The notes beneath the pieces are model-generated. The model made no database searches. It saw only the letters and a list, made by a program, of their open reading frames with translations, and was not told the origin of the DNA. From Varroa destructor (Eukaryota > Arthropoda > Arachnida > Mesostigmata > Varroidae), in contig NW_019211456.1 of assembly GCF_002443255.2 (NCBI RefSeq), positions 26,471,341 to 26,535,340 of the forward strand: 64,000 nt of DNA, written 5' to 3'. This document shows, in pieces, positions 38,432-51,000 of the stretch (positions are counted from its first letter, which is position 1; each line of letters begins with the position of its first letter). The position numbers and the translations under genes were made by a program.

Positions 38432-38656
38432 ATGGCTACAACAGCTTGGCGTGCCAGTTTGCTAGATTGGTTGTGGCCATTGCTTCCGCTTTTGCTGCTA
38501 ACGAGCTTATGGCTCATTGATAATGTTAACAGGCAGCGGACTGCGCGTTCGATAGGGCGCACGTGTGAAACAACTGCACCGAAGCCACTGCTAGCTCCGT
38601 CACTGTTCACGTTGTTGTCAACCGTTAAACGACATACAGGTTTCAAGCTTGCATAG
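38432..38656 (+). CDS. candidate small secreted or membrane protein ORF
   Basis: A true ATG opens a 74-codon frame with a classic hydrophobic N-terminal segment (LWPLLPLLLLTSLWL) after a short Trp/Arg/Asp-containing start, then a basic polar remainder. This would fit a signal peptide or signal anchor in a first exon. The start context is weak (T at -3), and the opposite strand is also open for 100 codons. It is GC-richer than the flanks. The family is unknown. Confidence 0.25.
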   Translation: MATTAWRASLLDWLWPLLPLLLLTSLWLIDNVNRQRTARSIGRTCETTAPKPLLAPSLFTLLSTVKRHTGFKLA

Positions 38657-39539
38657 TCCCGTCGTTTTCCCACAGCAGCGCCCAGAGGGGCTGTAACAGC
38701 AAACAAGTATTTTTTCAATCCTTAAGCTCTTGTCTACAATATGTATGAGCCATAGGACGTTGAAACCGATGAAAGATAATACATTTAGAAATACTAATAG
38801 ATTTGTTTAGCCGCTTAGGAAACTTACCCATGCTACATATTACTGTAAACGATTAGTTACTCAAACTTATACGGAGAGACGTCCAGCCACTTTGCTTCAA
38901 AACACTGGTCGAAATAGAGGGAGACTATAGATGAAGGTAGATGTATCTAATCGATGATTGATTGTGTGGGCTGTGTCGCGTATTACGATAATGAATAGCA
39001 TCTCGCTTATTAACTGCGTATACACAGGCCAGTGATACAAGTCCTGTCAAGCTGAAAAGCCCATATAAAGGATTTGTAGGCGTCTTAAAAATGTTACCGA
39101 AGAAAAAGTGGCGCCATGATATATGTCACAGTTTTCGGTATCTAGAGGGCCGACCTTTGCAGTCAGGCTTGCAGAAACCCCAGTTTCCTGCAGAACCTAT
39201 GGTGGAATCCATGCAAGGAAAAGCGAGCAACGACATGCCTGTTGTTTCCTCTCGTTGCTCCTGATTACACCTGAAACAAACAAATCAATCTTGGCGAACT
39301 TTTGTTCCCAGTTCCTAACATTAGCTTTTCGTCGAAGAAGGTTTTTATTGACGGAAGCTTAAAACGACGGACAATAGTGGCAAGTCGGCTAGGAGATACG
39401 CGAGGCGATTTTAGGTCAGTGTCAGTACCCTTTTGACGAAAGAGACCGTGACGCGATCTAATTGTTCAGTGCTCTGCACTCTTTCCGGGTTTTCCCGAGT
39501 GACATTTATTTCATACAGTGCGGTAGGAGCTTCCTTGAG

Positions 39540-40649
39540 GCCGAAAAAGTTGCGAGCGGTTGCGGCTAGGATTACCTTCCTGTATTTTTCGATAACGTGC
39601 GTAGTAAAACTTCTGTCATTTTCCTAACGGGCAATCTCGGATATGCCGATTCGTTTTACACAGGCAAAAGCTGACCTGGCGAGGTACAGCGGTTTTAGTG
39701 GCCGTCGTTCTGCCGCCTCTGCGATACTTTGTCGCCTTCGTTTTGGTCAGGTGGACAATTAGTCCCAAATCTGTGACTGTCAAATAGAGTCAGTTAGAGC
39801 TTGCTGCACTTAGATCATGTTCGACCCGTATATCACTAAGTCGTCTGCATGCAAGAAGACTTTGATTGATCAGGCAGGCGTTTTACTAAGATGTAGGATA
39901 AGAATTGGGGCTTAAGTTATCTTCCTGAGCCAAGCTAGCTGTCTGAAGTGGAAGTTTGACTGCTCCGTCGTTACTAGTTATTATGTTCTCTTGTAGAATC
40001 ATAGCAAAAAATGGAGTACATTCAGAGGATCACCCTTCTTGTTCAGAGGGGGCATAATTTTGTCCCTGGTCGCCGAATGAAGGCGTCTTTGAAATCGACG
40101 AACGCCGCGTATAGCGGATTCCGCGGCGTAAGCAAAGCTCTTTGGACATCGGCATCAGGATCCTCCACGCCGTTTTCGTGGAGTGCTTTCTCTGGAATCC
40201 ATGTTCCTCCGTTGAGATGTCGTGTACGCTTTTTAAGCGAACCGGGGAGCAGCTTACAAGGAACGCTTTTTTTGCTATTGACTGCCATGATTGCGACCCG
40301 GTCGGGTCGCTCCTTTCATTAGCGATCACTAACAGGATAGCGTTACTCCACTGGGACGAGTGTACCAGTATCTCAACATTTATTATATAGTGCGTCTACC
40401 ATGATATCAGGACGACGGCGCATTTGAGATCCTATTTGAATTGGCAGCTCTCTTGTTGCGTAAGCTTCTAAGACCTTGCATTAGCTCCCGTACTGTGAAG
40501 TCCTGTTGAAGGATATCGCGTCGTGTTGGGATTTCCCCATCCCACGCTATGACGAAAAGAGCACTGCGTGTGTTATCATATTGCTCGACGCAAACATATC
40601 CGACAAGTGATTTATGAGGGCTGAGGAACTGTTGCGGTATATTAAACAC
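39540..40649 (-). pseudogene. reverse transcriptase pseudogene of the non-LTR element
   Basis: The fingers motif FTVRELMQGLRSLRNKRAA (about 40427-40502) corresponds to the usual FTxxEVxxAIxxLKxxKAPG block. AAFVDFKDAF (about 40076-40123) holds the first catalytic Asp. LAQEDNLSP corresponds to the usual QGxxLSP block. HADD (39840-39851) is the catalytic pair, with His in the place usually held by Tyr or Phe. KTKATKYRRGGR (about 39690-39740) is the thumb-side motif. A stop follows the HADD block by a few codons and a frameshift lies between it and the KTK block. Such an enzyme would copy its RNA into the genome; this copy cannot. Confidence 0.85.
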
Positions 40650-40718
40650 TCCGATGGTTGACGTTCTGCATTTGCGATAAAATCGGTCTCCAGCCGATAT
40701 TGTAATCTCGGTAAGGCG

Positions 40719-40738
40719 AAAAAAAAAAAAAAAAAAAA
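40719..40738 (+). repeat. A20 homopolymer within the retroelement
   Basis: A 20-base A run lies between the endonuclease and RT remnants, in the orientation opposite to the element. It may be the tail of a short insertion on the + strand, or a simple slippage product. Confidence 0.85.
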
Positions 40739-40879
40739 GAAGATTCGTCAGATCGTCTTTAAAACGGAGGCTAAAGAGTAGAACTCGGGCCGTATCTCAG
40801 CCGTAAACCTGAAGGCAATTGAATGACAGCCTATGCTTTCGCGGGGACCAAGGGGATTTACTGTGGTCAAGGAATTTTA

Positions 40880-41420
40880 ACCAGATACTGCCCATAGATA
40901 TTAGAATGGATCACATCAGGCACAGAACGGAGTTTATGGGAGCGTTTCAAAAGCTTGTTTGCATCCAGGCGTCGCAACGGAGGTTAATGTTTAACAGTCC
41001 ACGCAGGTGTAACTTGGATAGTGAGGTCTATAGCTCTCGGTATATGAGTACGAATGCTTGCGCCTTCAGACGGTAAGTGGTTTTCATCCTGAAACTTACC
41101 GGAAGCTGGTTACGTTTATCGCAAAGATATTGATAGGTAGATTACGCGCATATCCTAGATAGGTCTTTGTCGAAATGGAGTTAACTACCCAACATACCTA
41201 GTCCGCGCGCGTGTTTTTTGAAAGGTTGCTATGCGGTTTTCATGTACGGCTGGTCAAGGTGGGCGTTGAAGTCGTTAACGGTAAGAGGAGAACTTGGATG
41301 AGAAGACAGTGTTTTTAGTTCACTAAGTTTTCTACTAATGCATAAGCCGAATCAGCCGACCGAACGTGGGTTGGTACGAGAATGTCTACACTGCCCAAGG
41401 CTTTCAGCATGAGGAGCGCC
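40880..41420 (-). pseudogene. endonuclease pseudogene of the non-LTR element
   Basis: DFNAHL at about 41257-41275 is the conserved endonuclease block of LINE elements (usual form GDFNAHxG). IDLTIQV further along, at about 40980-41030, matches the C-terminal xIDLTxVS block. Upstream, LGSVDILVP is open but unassigned. Several stops and frame changes separate the blocks. The endonuclease of an intact copy nicks target DNA for priming. Confidence 0.65.
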
Positions 41421-42068
41421 AGTCTTACAACCCTCTTACAGTTACCCGCTGTAATTCTTAGTATTTCGTTAAGGATTCGTCTCGCCGCATGTTCCGTGGT
41501 CGTCCCCGGGAGCGGCTACGATTATTTGAATTTGACGAAACACTACAACTAGCTCACATTAAAACGGGGTGTTAGCTAATTTTGCAGCTTTCATATTACT
41601 TTTTCTATTTTCACAAAATGTACGCGTTCACAGAGCTGGCTAACACTTGCGCGGGTAATTTGAATAGACTTGGGCATTAAACTCAAGCATACGTGACCAG
41701 TTTTAAACCATGGTATCGATCTAACTAATGCATTCGCAAATTCCAGCACTTACCCTATACACGGTCAGAAAGCAGCGTACTTTTATCAGTCTACATTTCG
41801 TGCATACTATCTTCAAATGTATGACCTTTGAGACTGTTAACAATCTGATAAATATTCATACAAAAAAAAAGTCCTTCATTACGATATTCAATGAAGCAAC
41901 GGCCATGAAGCGGTAACTAGCTTTTGAGGCCCTTCAACTTACCCTTTGGGCTCGCGAGAGTAGATTTCGAACAAGCATTATTATCTCTGTTCTCTAGAAG
42001 CCATGCTTTCAAAGAGGTTTCCTGCCTTTATAAAGGCGCGATTATTGTATTATGCTAACTTCCTGTAG

Positions 42069-42197
42069 ATGCGGGAATCTTTACTGCGTGAACGTGCCTA
42101 CGCCGACCCACAGTTTGATGAAAAGAAGCGACTCCTATTGCGGCTTCAGCCATCTTGGTTACTCTGCATAAAAGCTACTCTTCAACGAAGCAAATAG
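42069..42197 (+). CDS. candidate short exon, both strands open
   Basis: After an acceptor-like cttcctgtag the + strand reads 42 codons (MRESLLRERAYADPQFDEKK then LLLRLQPSW) to a TAG, a charged, protein-like sequence. The - strand of the same stretch has an ATG with near-ideal context (accaagATGGCT), then AEAAIGVASFHQTVGRRR and a possible GTAAAG donor. Only one strand, if either, can be the gene. The patch is GC-richer than its surroundings. No family is recognised. Confidence 0.25.
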   Translation: MRESLLRERAYADPQFDEKKRLLLRLQPSWLLCIKATLQRSK

Positions 42198-44687
42198 TTT
42201 GCTAACGTCCGACGACAGGCTGCTACGCATTGAGGTTGCGACGTATCCAATTGGTCACATAAATCTCAGTAAATATAGAAGAGTAAGCTGCAAGACGTAA
42301 CAAATGCGTATACATTTAAGTGAGCTGGCTGATGTACATCTTAAATCCGTGTTGCCATAAGAGAATGTTTAGCCTGTGTATTTAACATGGCGCTGCTGCC
42401 ATACAAAATTATTGGGCAAGTGTGCAATAATATAACCTAGATATAATTGGCGTGGTAAAAAGTAATGTTTTGTCTTTGGCGATCATGTCTTTTTCAAGCA
42501 CTTTTTTCTTGTTTATTAATTTCCGAATGTGGAAACGATAGCCCAGCGTCTCGAATTCGATGTTTCAGCTCGCCGAAACGCCATTAGGCGCAGGCCGCAT
42601 GCCAAAACGCTTAGCCGTTCGGCGTTATAGTCTTCCTTTTTTGCTTTCATATGTATGTATATGTGCCGTTTAGGACACGTCAGTTAGTTAGCGTCTAGTA
42701 TCTAGTAATTGCCTTCACTCTCACAGATTTTGTAGTAGCTATGCGTCGTCGATAGGTCACTTAATACATACCGGATGTACAATCTTAGAATCGCCTAAAT
42801 GATTACCATAATCGCTAGACGGCAAAGGAGGTTTAGCAGGAGCTTGAGGTACTCTACTGTCGATCGATTAATCCCGTTAGAGGAGTAAGTTAGAGGGTCC
42901 GACGGGCTTTCAAGTCTATTCAATATGGCTAGCCCCTTCCCTTTCACCCGAACGAATATTTTGTTTGCCCAAATATTTTATTATACTCTAGTACTACGAC
43001 TGGTGATTGTATATACAGAATAAAATACATGACGATACAATAAAGGATCCTGTAGAGAGAAAACTTTTTGTCTCATTTTTATGCACCTTGAGGTATACCT
43101 ATTCGACGAGATCGTCTGCTTCTCCTTGAACCCTTAATCAAACTGGGTAGACTTCTGCCAGTCTTCTCTATATGTATATGTATATATAATAAAGGAAGTT
43201 ATTTGATTTGACAAACAACAGCCTGGGGAAAATATCTGATTAAGAGCTTCAAAACAGCCAGGCTTCTTGTTACATGCATTCAACATATGTATGATAAACT
43301 AGTCGGACAAGGTTAGGTTTCGCACAGAGAAGATAAATCACATGGACGATCCCCTGGTGAATACCGCAAGCTGTGGTCGCTGTTTATAGAAACTTTCTAT
43401 TGTCACATATAATTTTCTAATAAGACTAGATAATCCATAAGTGAAACATGCATGATATGGTAAGCGCACAGATTCTGCTAACCATGATACGTTTGTTAAT
43501 TATAGCGCCCACTTAAACTTGTTAGAATGCGGGCAAGCTTTCTACTTGGATACTTCATGTATTGAATATATATGCATTCACTAACAGACAGTAATTCAGC
43601 CTTGTTTCAACCGTCGACTCTGATTTTTGCCTACGACAAGATCTCAAACCCAAAGCAGATTGGGCAGTCAATTATAACCGGCCAAGATCATAAATTGGTC
43701 AAAAAATAGCTATTAATAATTCTATTGTTAGGACAAAGTGAGTTTTTTTCGTTTCGAGTCCAATTGAGCCACAGACTCCACTCCTAAGAGAGTTCTTCTA
43801 TCAGTTTTTTTTTAAGTTTCAGCTTTGCAATCATGCTTTTCCCATAACCCTACCATAGTCTATCATTTAGTCATAAAGTATAAGTTAACAAACTCGTGTG
43901 CTTTATGACTAAAATGTAAGTGGCGTCTGATGTATTCGAACCTTCAACTTCAGGCCAGATCACAATCCCCTGTCTGTTTTTAACGAATTCCGCTAAGAGT
44001 TTTTATGCCGCTGTCTACAAAACGTCACTATACACGACGCTCATGTTAGTTGTACGATATGTTTTGGTACTATTGGTCTATTTCGTAATCACTTGATGTT
44101 TTGTCACATATGCTACATGCGATACATCAGTCAATTGTTTGATACTAAATGCGTTCAATCAACGATTCAACTGGATTGCTTTAATCCAAATAAGAATCCA
44201 AAGCATCTACAAAAGCTTATGCAGCGTTGCTATCTCCATTAACACCTAACAGACAGCGGCTTTTTGCTAAAGCTACATACGGAATGTAGAAACTATTTGT
44301 CATCTTTTAATCATATCTAGTTTTTGGTTCTATACTATAAACGGGCGTCAAAATTCTATCTGGCGATACTGCACGCAATCAATTATATCCGTTTCTATTC
44401 GTCTGCTTCGCATCCTCCCCTATGTTATAGAAATACGCTTCGCGTCTAGATATAATAGGTAGAAAATAAGAAAACTAACTATAATCAATTAGAAAAATGA
44501 ATAAAGCGAACATTTTTGAAGGTAATAACAAATTTTACACCCTTTACCTCGATACGCGTCAGAGTACTTTTAGCTTAACTGGCAAACTGTTAGCGGGTAG
44601 GCTCGCAAAGGACGCGTGTCGAAACTAAACGTACGGATAGATAGAAAGCAACCATGGCTAAGGTTTGTTTGACTGGATATTTGATCG
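42198..44687. other. AT-rich region, nothing recognised except one hairpin
   Basis: No open frame of note. The inverted repeat at 43864-43916 is the only structured feature seen. Confidence 0.5.
43864..43916. repeat. inverted repeat with 15-bp arms
   Basis: CATTTAGTCATAAAG and CTTTATGACTAAAATG pair fully apart from one extra base, around a 22-bp spacer. The arrangement is compatible with a very small MITE or a hairpin RNA. No clear target duplication is visible. Confidence 0.75.
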
Positions 44688-44721
44688 ATGGGCTCGAAAG
44701 AAGATCATTTGCGAATGCGCC
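44688..44721 (+). CDS. candidate first exon of a two-exon small gene
   Basis: The ATG at 44688 opens 11 codons (MGSKEDHLRMR) plus one base before a GTAACA donor. With the exon at 44790 this gives an intron of 68 bp, a usual size for short arthropod introns. Another ATG at 44654 has a better start context (accATGGCT) but reads a different frame. This model is inference from splice signals only. Confidence 0.22.
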
Positions 44722-44789
44722 GTAACAAGGTTATCTCATGACTGGCTAGCCTTGTCGCTTGCTTCTTCCGTTACTGCTGTTATCACTAG

Positions 44790-45004
44790 CCTGTATTGTG
44801 TTGAGGTCCTCACACGTTTACGTAGGCCTGGGGGGAGAGGAGGGGGCTAAGAACAGGCACAGGTCGATTATGAGCGCATCCTTCTCCGATGACCAGGAGT
44901 CTGGTCTTCATTGGGAGCATCATTGTCACCGCCCCCCTTACCTCTCGTATAAACCGAACAATGGTTATATTCCGGATAGTTTCCAGGCTGAAATATTTAA
45001 CTAA
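44790..45004 (+). CDS. candidate second exon, unknown small protein
   Basis: A strong polypyrimidine acceptor (cttccgttactgctgttatcactag) precedes a frame open for 70 codons to a TAA at 45002-45004. The sequence is protein-like and GC-richer than its flanks: VYVGLGGEEGAKNRHRS, then SASFSDDQESGLHWEHHCHR, and an aromatic/Pro-rich end. Joined to the 44688 exon it would give an 82-residue protein without a signal peptide. I recognise no family. The exon alone is better supported than the start. Confidence 0.33.
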
Positions 45005-48000
45005 AGTTTGTAGGAAAATATATCGAGCTTGTTACTTAACCTAAATGTTGGCAAGGTATATAAACAAGTGAAGCATCGAAACGCTAGCTTTATCAGTTGA
45101 TAAGGCTCGCGAAAACTTTGAACAGCAGTGTATTAGTATCAATGTGCTGCTAATTAGCGAGTTTCTTAGTAATAAGCTCTTTAAAAAAATTAAGCGTCTC
45201 AGAATCAGTGATCCAGCCAGTCTAGTGGGTTTGCTTACGTGTCAGCGTTGGCCAGTTCGGGCGGCCCGTTCAATTTTTACCTGTAACCGATATTTCATAA
45301 ACCGATGTCAACCTCGGGATTCGAACATGAAAAGTTCATACACTCTTATGACGGTCAGTCTGTATGTATATTATCTGCACAATTGAAACCTGTGGTTTTG
45401 TTGATAAACACCGCAATGATCGATACGCCGTTACAATAGAACGGTTAGTCGATGGTAACATCTGGTTTTTTTTTTTGGTTTACATACACTTTACTACTAA
45501 AAAAGCGACAAAAAACTGTCCAGGAAAGTCGAGGCAACCACGTCGGCTATCAGATGTTGAGTAATTAACAGGGACTTAAATTGTACGTCAGCTCATAACA
45601 AGAGAAAGATACCAACCCGCATTCTGATTGAGCTTACGCAAATGGGCGTGTGCAGGCTTTACCTTTTATTATTCGGTATCACCCTTGATCCAGTATATTT
45701 TACACGTTCTAAACACAGCAGGCCAAGTATAATGAAAAATCAGCCTGGGGTGTAATGATTTACAGATAAACAGGCACAATATATCAGCAATAAAAATAGC
45801 TATAATAAATGAATAACCTTGCAGCTGAAGTAATCGGCTTAAATGCAACGGTTACGTTCGCAAAGGCAGGTCAGAGTTAGACAAATTCGACTCGTTGGTA
45901 CGGCAAAACGCCCTGGGTATTTACACCCGCTTTTTACATTAAGAAGCTTCGATATAAAGAAGTGAGGTTCATTAAACCACTAAATACTAAAGTAAAATTG
46001 ACGTCGTAAGGTAACGCTCGGTAAGTTGGTCGCTTGGGTAGCTACTGGAAATCTAGGACTAATACTACAGTTCAATACGGGTACTGAATAGTTGTTACAC
46101 GATAGTTTCTTTGAACACGATATTCGTAATAGCTACATACTAGACGTAATGGTAATCAGTCGAGTGGTTATTTGGTTTGTCAGATCGATTAATAAACCTA
46201 AGCCATCTGGAACGCTTATTTCTACCAAGTGTCTGCACGTTTTTCCTTTGTGTCGATCTAGGTACGTGCGTACACGTCGCATCAGTCAGCATGGACTTGA
46301 TAAATCAACAGCCTGCTGAAAGTCATTGTAATATAATGAAGTCCTGCAAAAAGCTGTCGGGACAATTTTCGACGAGATATGCTGTTTATGTCAGGAAGTA
46401 AGAAGCGCGGAGTGCGTATGAATCGTATACGAATCGTTTACAAACATAAGAGTATTACGATGCTACTGTTTATGTATACGTGTTCGAACCTAGTTTGCAT
46501 AGTGTAGTCCATGGCTGATGTTTTTAAAGGGACATCGTGATTGTTCTGTATGAATAGCACATTCTAAGCTTTCACCGATCAGATATTCTTCTTTACTTTT
46601 TAAGGTATTTTTGCATAACAAAGAAGAACTTGCCCTCTACGGCCTTTTACTTCTAAAAACTGCAAGTAAAATAACTATAAAGAAAATATATTGAGATGCC
46701 CAATTATCTTTCATTCATAGTGACTATAGCAGATCACCCACTAGTCCATACAAATGTATAGAACGCCATGACGTTGCGAAAAATGAGCATTATTTGTTAA
46801 ATTTGTGCATAGGCCCTCCTTTTACCTAAACCTTTCGGCAATATATGTGTACCCTTAAACTATTCTCTAGCTCAAAACTTTAAGGCCGCTGTCGTTCCTC
46901 ACTGCCGCGAACGAATTGGTTCTCACTGATTTCTAGGACCGAAGCAAGGCTAAGGGATGTCATTCCACACCGCTGTGGCTGTCGATTAGTTCTGAATAAT
47001 CTTTACAGGATGCAAAAGCGGTAATATTGGTGAATTAAAGGCTATGAACGATTGAAAATGAAATGTTTCAAAGCCAACGCCTCGTACCTTGTGGAGAATG
47101 TTCGAGCGGAAGCTAAAACAAAATAAAGAAACGTCCACTCCTTAAAGAGGTACATTTCTATTAGCTGAAATTGAATAATCCTGACGGGTTTTGCAATATT
47201 TCAGCTAGTTCATTTAAATGTTTTCAGTACCGAGACAATATGAGGTCCCTCGGGTGACTGTCTGAAGTACACTCGACGAGTCGAAATATTTGAAGAATAT
47301 CCACACTAGAGGATGTTGTGTCTGTATTACGCTAGCGACAAATTACGACTGATATCGAAACTCTTCTGTCTACTGAGCCTGTCTACTGAACTAGAGCCGG
47401 CACGAATGACGAGTCAAAACAGGTCTCTTTGCTTCGTGGGATAATGATACATCTAGTGAAGAGCAATTAGATGATGACCCAGTTCTTTTTGCAACTGGGA
47501 ATTAATTCACATTATACTATAATCTAAAATAGTTGCGTGTGTTTGTATTTGGCTATGTTTATGTTATGCTGTATTTATGTTACAAGCTTGGTATTTTAAT
47601 TATTGTTGAATAAGATCGACATTTTAGTGAAAACCCCTAAAACACCGTCGACAAAAGAGGGGCATGAAAAATAGCTCGAAAGCTCAGCAAGAAGGGGAAC
47701 ATGTTCTTTTTTGTAAACAACGAAAGTGCGCGACCGTACTCAAGAAAATATCCTTGGAAAAAAAAAAAGAAAGAGGTTGAAGTTCACCCGCGTTGCCTAA
47801 GCAGCTTTGTTGCCATTGGGCCCTGTGCTTTCCATGGGCGCACATTATAGAACGGGACGCTCAGTCTGTGCCGACGCGATGATGATCGCCATTCGGCACA
47901 GAATAGCTAACCTTGTCGAGTTATTATTCTGTTTCATGCACATAAGTTGAGCTGAATATACGCTCACAACAATAGCTAGAACTACTTCTTCACTTTAACC

Positions 48001-51000
48001 AGTTGAACTTAGGAATTAGTTGGCCTGAGCATTGAAGGCTGACTTGAATTTGCCAATGCTATTGTATCACCCTGTGGAACTTCATGCTTGTCAATTATCT
48101 CTATTATGTCACTGGGTTTTTTTTTCGATTTAATTCTTTCATTGCTCTATTTTAATAAATTCACTGATTTGTTCAGATCGGTTTGTGTTTTTGGCGAAAC
48201 ACAGTGTTCTATCAATTTGGCCATGTTGCAAGATCGATTCCAATTTTGCCATCTCTATGCTGTTGTTTATTCGCTCCCCCATAGAGTTGTTATGCTCTAT
48301 TATGAGGCAAACATCATATCTACTTTCGTAAATCGCTATAGATATTGGGCCGCTTAAAAGACCAACAAAGCAACTACTCCTTGGAGAAAACGTTGTGACA
48401 GACAAAAAAAAAAAGCATGAATTATTTTCTATAGAGTAGATCTCAAGGAAGCTAGAAATGTTTCAGAGGTACTCACACGATGCTAAGAGAACTGTTTTGA
48501 AAAAAGTTATTTTCCCCTAGTTACGTTAGAACCTATAACAATAGTCTTATGTTTCTTAGGAAAAAAACATCTGTGACCATTTTCAAAATCATCCTAGGAT
48601 ACATACGCCCTTATAGGCATGAGGAATTTTCTATTTGATCGGTAGAATCGAATAGTCCTCTTTGTGGCTAGGTACCCTGAAAGCGATATCATACTACGTA
48701 ACGTCCGGCCATAAAAGTCACCAGATCCACGTTTCGTTTCCCCTAATGAATACGTATTAGTTTTACGGCAAACTTTACGCCTGGTACTCCCTAAACGTCA
48801 ACTCGTATTTTGATTTACTCATTCAACTGGGTTGTCCCTCTCTGGTTGGATGGTGCCACAAGATGCGTGTGATGTTCCCGAGGTCACTGATGTACTATTC
48901 TTTGTTTGACTATTATGAGCAAGTTTATCCACAGGCTTTGGTTTGAACTAATAATAGAAAAAATTCCGACCCAAGCGTTAAGTGCAGGACGTCTCACTTC
49001 CACAAATTTTTTAAAATAAAAAACAAAGCCAGTACAAACTCAAAGTCACACGAAGCAAATAAGAGTAGCTGGAAAAAAAAACAGATTTCTAACAAAATTC
49101 TACACAGCTGATTCAATTCATGATGTGTTTTTCATGATTATCGAGATTCATTTTTGCACAAACAAATAATTTTATCTACGTATTTTTCCTACATCATGGT
49201 CGGCGTCTATCCAGTTTTCGTTATCCTCATTTATATGAAGTTGTTTTTTACCAGCCCGCTGTCCCGAGGCAACTTGTTTGCCCAGAGTCTAACTTCCAGA
49301 GCGTTGCTATACAGTAAGTAAGGCCACTCATAATAAACGAGCGCATACTATTAAAGCAATGTGGAAGATCCTTGCGGTATTATACAGTCTGAAAAGGGTG
49401 AAATACACCGCCATGTAAAAACTTTTAAATTCGATCATCTATGCAATCATAACATTCGTAGTGCTCAAAGGGAGTGACATTGAAAAAGCACTGTGCAAGC
49501 TTTAACGTCGCTCAGTAGCGACGGTTAGTCCTTTTCAGGTCCTCGTTTCTATCATAAATGCGGTTAGGCTTAATAAAAAGAAATATCAAATTAGATAGGT
49601 GAACTCATAAATAAAAGTCTAGTCAGTTATCTTTTACTTACAGACTCCATGCATATACTTAGCTACTTAATTAGAAATAGTTACAAACTTTTTTGCAACG
49701 CGACTGTATGAAACGATCCTCCTCGACAGTCGTCCGATATATTTCCTAGCTGTAACATTATTTTAGTAAGCGAAAGCACTAGATTGATTGCAGGTAACAA
49801 TATAGGTTGAACGTTTAGGAAAATTGACAGTGAATTTATGTGGTAAGCTATATTTATAATAAAAAAAAAAAAAGACTATTCGCCAGAGGGCTATATTGGA
49901 ACTTTTCAAGCAATAACATTGTGCTAGCCCAATATAACCGTACGTATGGCGATATATCTAGCGTCCATTTACTGCTCACATCTATTATCAATTCCATCTA
50001 CTATATTTTAGGACGTACATTAAACGTCTGAAGCTCCCTCTACGCTTAAAACCGTCACAAAAGAACGTAGCTTACCTAGGCTCTACGCTATTTTAATTAG
50101 ACTATTAATTAGCGGTAAAGCTATGTAGTAAGCCTGAAGCGGATGTCCGGGCATATGATTGTATACTACGGGTGTAAATTATCTGTGCACAGAATAAAAG
50201 TGGCCATCAAATATAATAGGTCCTTTATAAAATAAGCAACGGAAAAGTTGTAAAAATTGCTAAAACTTGTCCTGCAAAACTTCCTTCGATGGATATGAAG
50301 ATTAATTGATACGAAAGAAAACCTGATTTCATTAGCAGGTCATTGAATGGTGAACGACATTTTTTCAACAATGCCACTAGTAACTTCCGGTTAACAGATG
50401 GTTCTACCTGAGGCGATCCTATTCTGTCTGGTAGAAAATTAAATGTGGCATTTAGGCGACAATGCTGAATTCTGGCACAGGAAACAATAGAACATAACAC
50501 TAGTATAAGTCCGTTTTAGTTTTTATTTTTGGAAACGCTTTTAGAGAGAGGGTTGCCTTCCGAATTTGTCGCCGCTCTTCTGATAAACTGAAAATAGTAA
50601 ACCTACTCGTAGTTCTTCCGCTAGACACATAGTTCGTGAGTTGCAATCTACCTTCATTCTGAAGGCAGTTACTATTTACGAACGTCTGCTTGTTCGTCCG
50701 AAACGTAATCAGATCGTCAACACACTGGATCGTGCTGAGTCAATCAGCGAAGCTCAAAGTATTCTTTAATTTGTGCTCGCATTTCGCGTTTCGAGCTTCG
50801 AAGACAAAAAAATTTTGCTTTTTCCCCGTCAACGGAAAATAAACCAATCGGTCCTTAGCAAAAGGCGGTGAGAATAATCTGATCAGACTAAATGTAATCG
50901 TCTTACGTTGTCAAACCTAACAGCAGCGACCCTCGTAGATTGGACTGGTGGGTTTGTTTACGAGTGCCTATCTATAAAGGGAACTAACATATTTTCCTAG

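Larger units (their letters stand above)
39540..41480 (-). mobile_element. decayed non-LTR retrotransposon (EN + RT)
   Basis: Reading the - strand from 41480 down, the order is apurinic-type endonuclease motifs, then the fingers, palm and thumb of a reverse transcriptase, as in non-LTR (LINE) elements. Motifs in order: DFNAHL, AIDLTIQV, FTVRELMQGLRSLRNKRAA, HGFQRKHST, LYAAFVDFKDAF, LAQEDNLSP, LHADDLVIYG, LGLIVHLTKTKATKYRRGGR. They fall in different frames with stop codons between them, so the copy is dead. Neither a 3' poly(A)/poly(T) end nor target-site duplications were found, so the ends are approximate. The clade is uncertain. The motif spacing looks shortened between endonuclease and RT. 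Confidence 0.85.

Noticed and set aside
45310..45330. tRNA T-loop-like TTCGAA sequence (also at about 43940 and 8055)
   Set aside because: The flanking bases do not form a T stem and no acceptor stem or anticodon arm can be drawn.
48088..48405. Overlapping 89- and 88-codon frames on opposite strands
   Set aside because: Each mirrors the other's codon pattern, and neither has convincing splice sites or a known motif.
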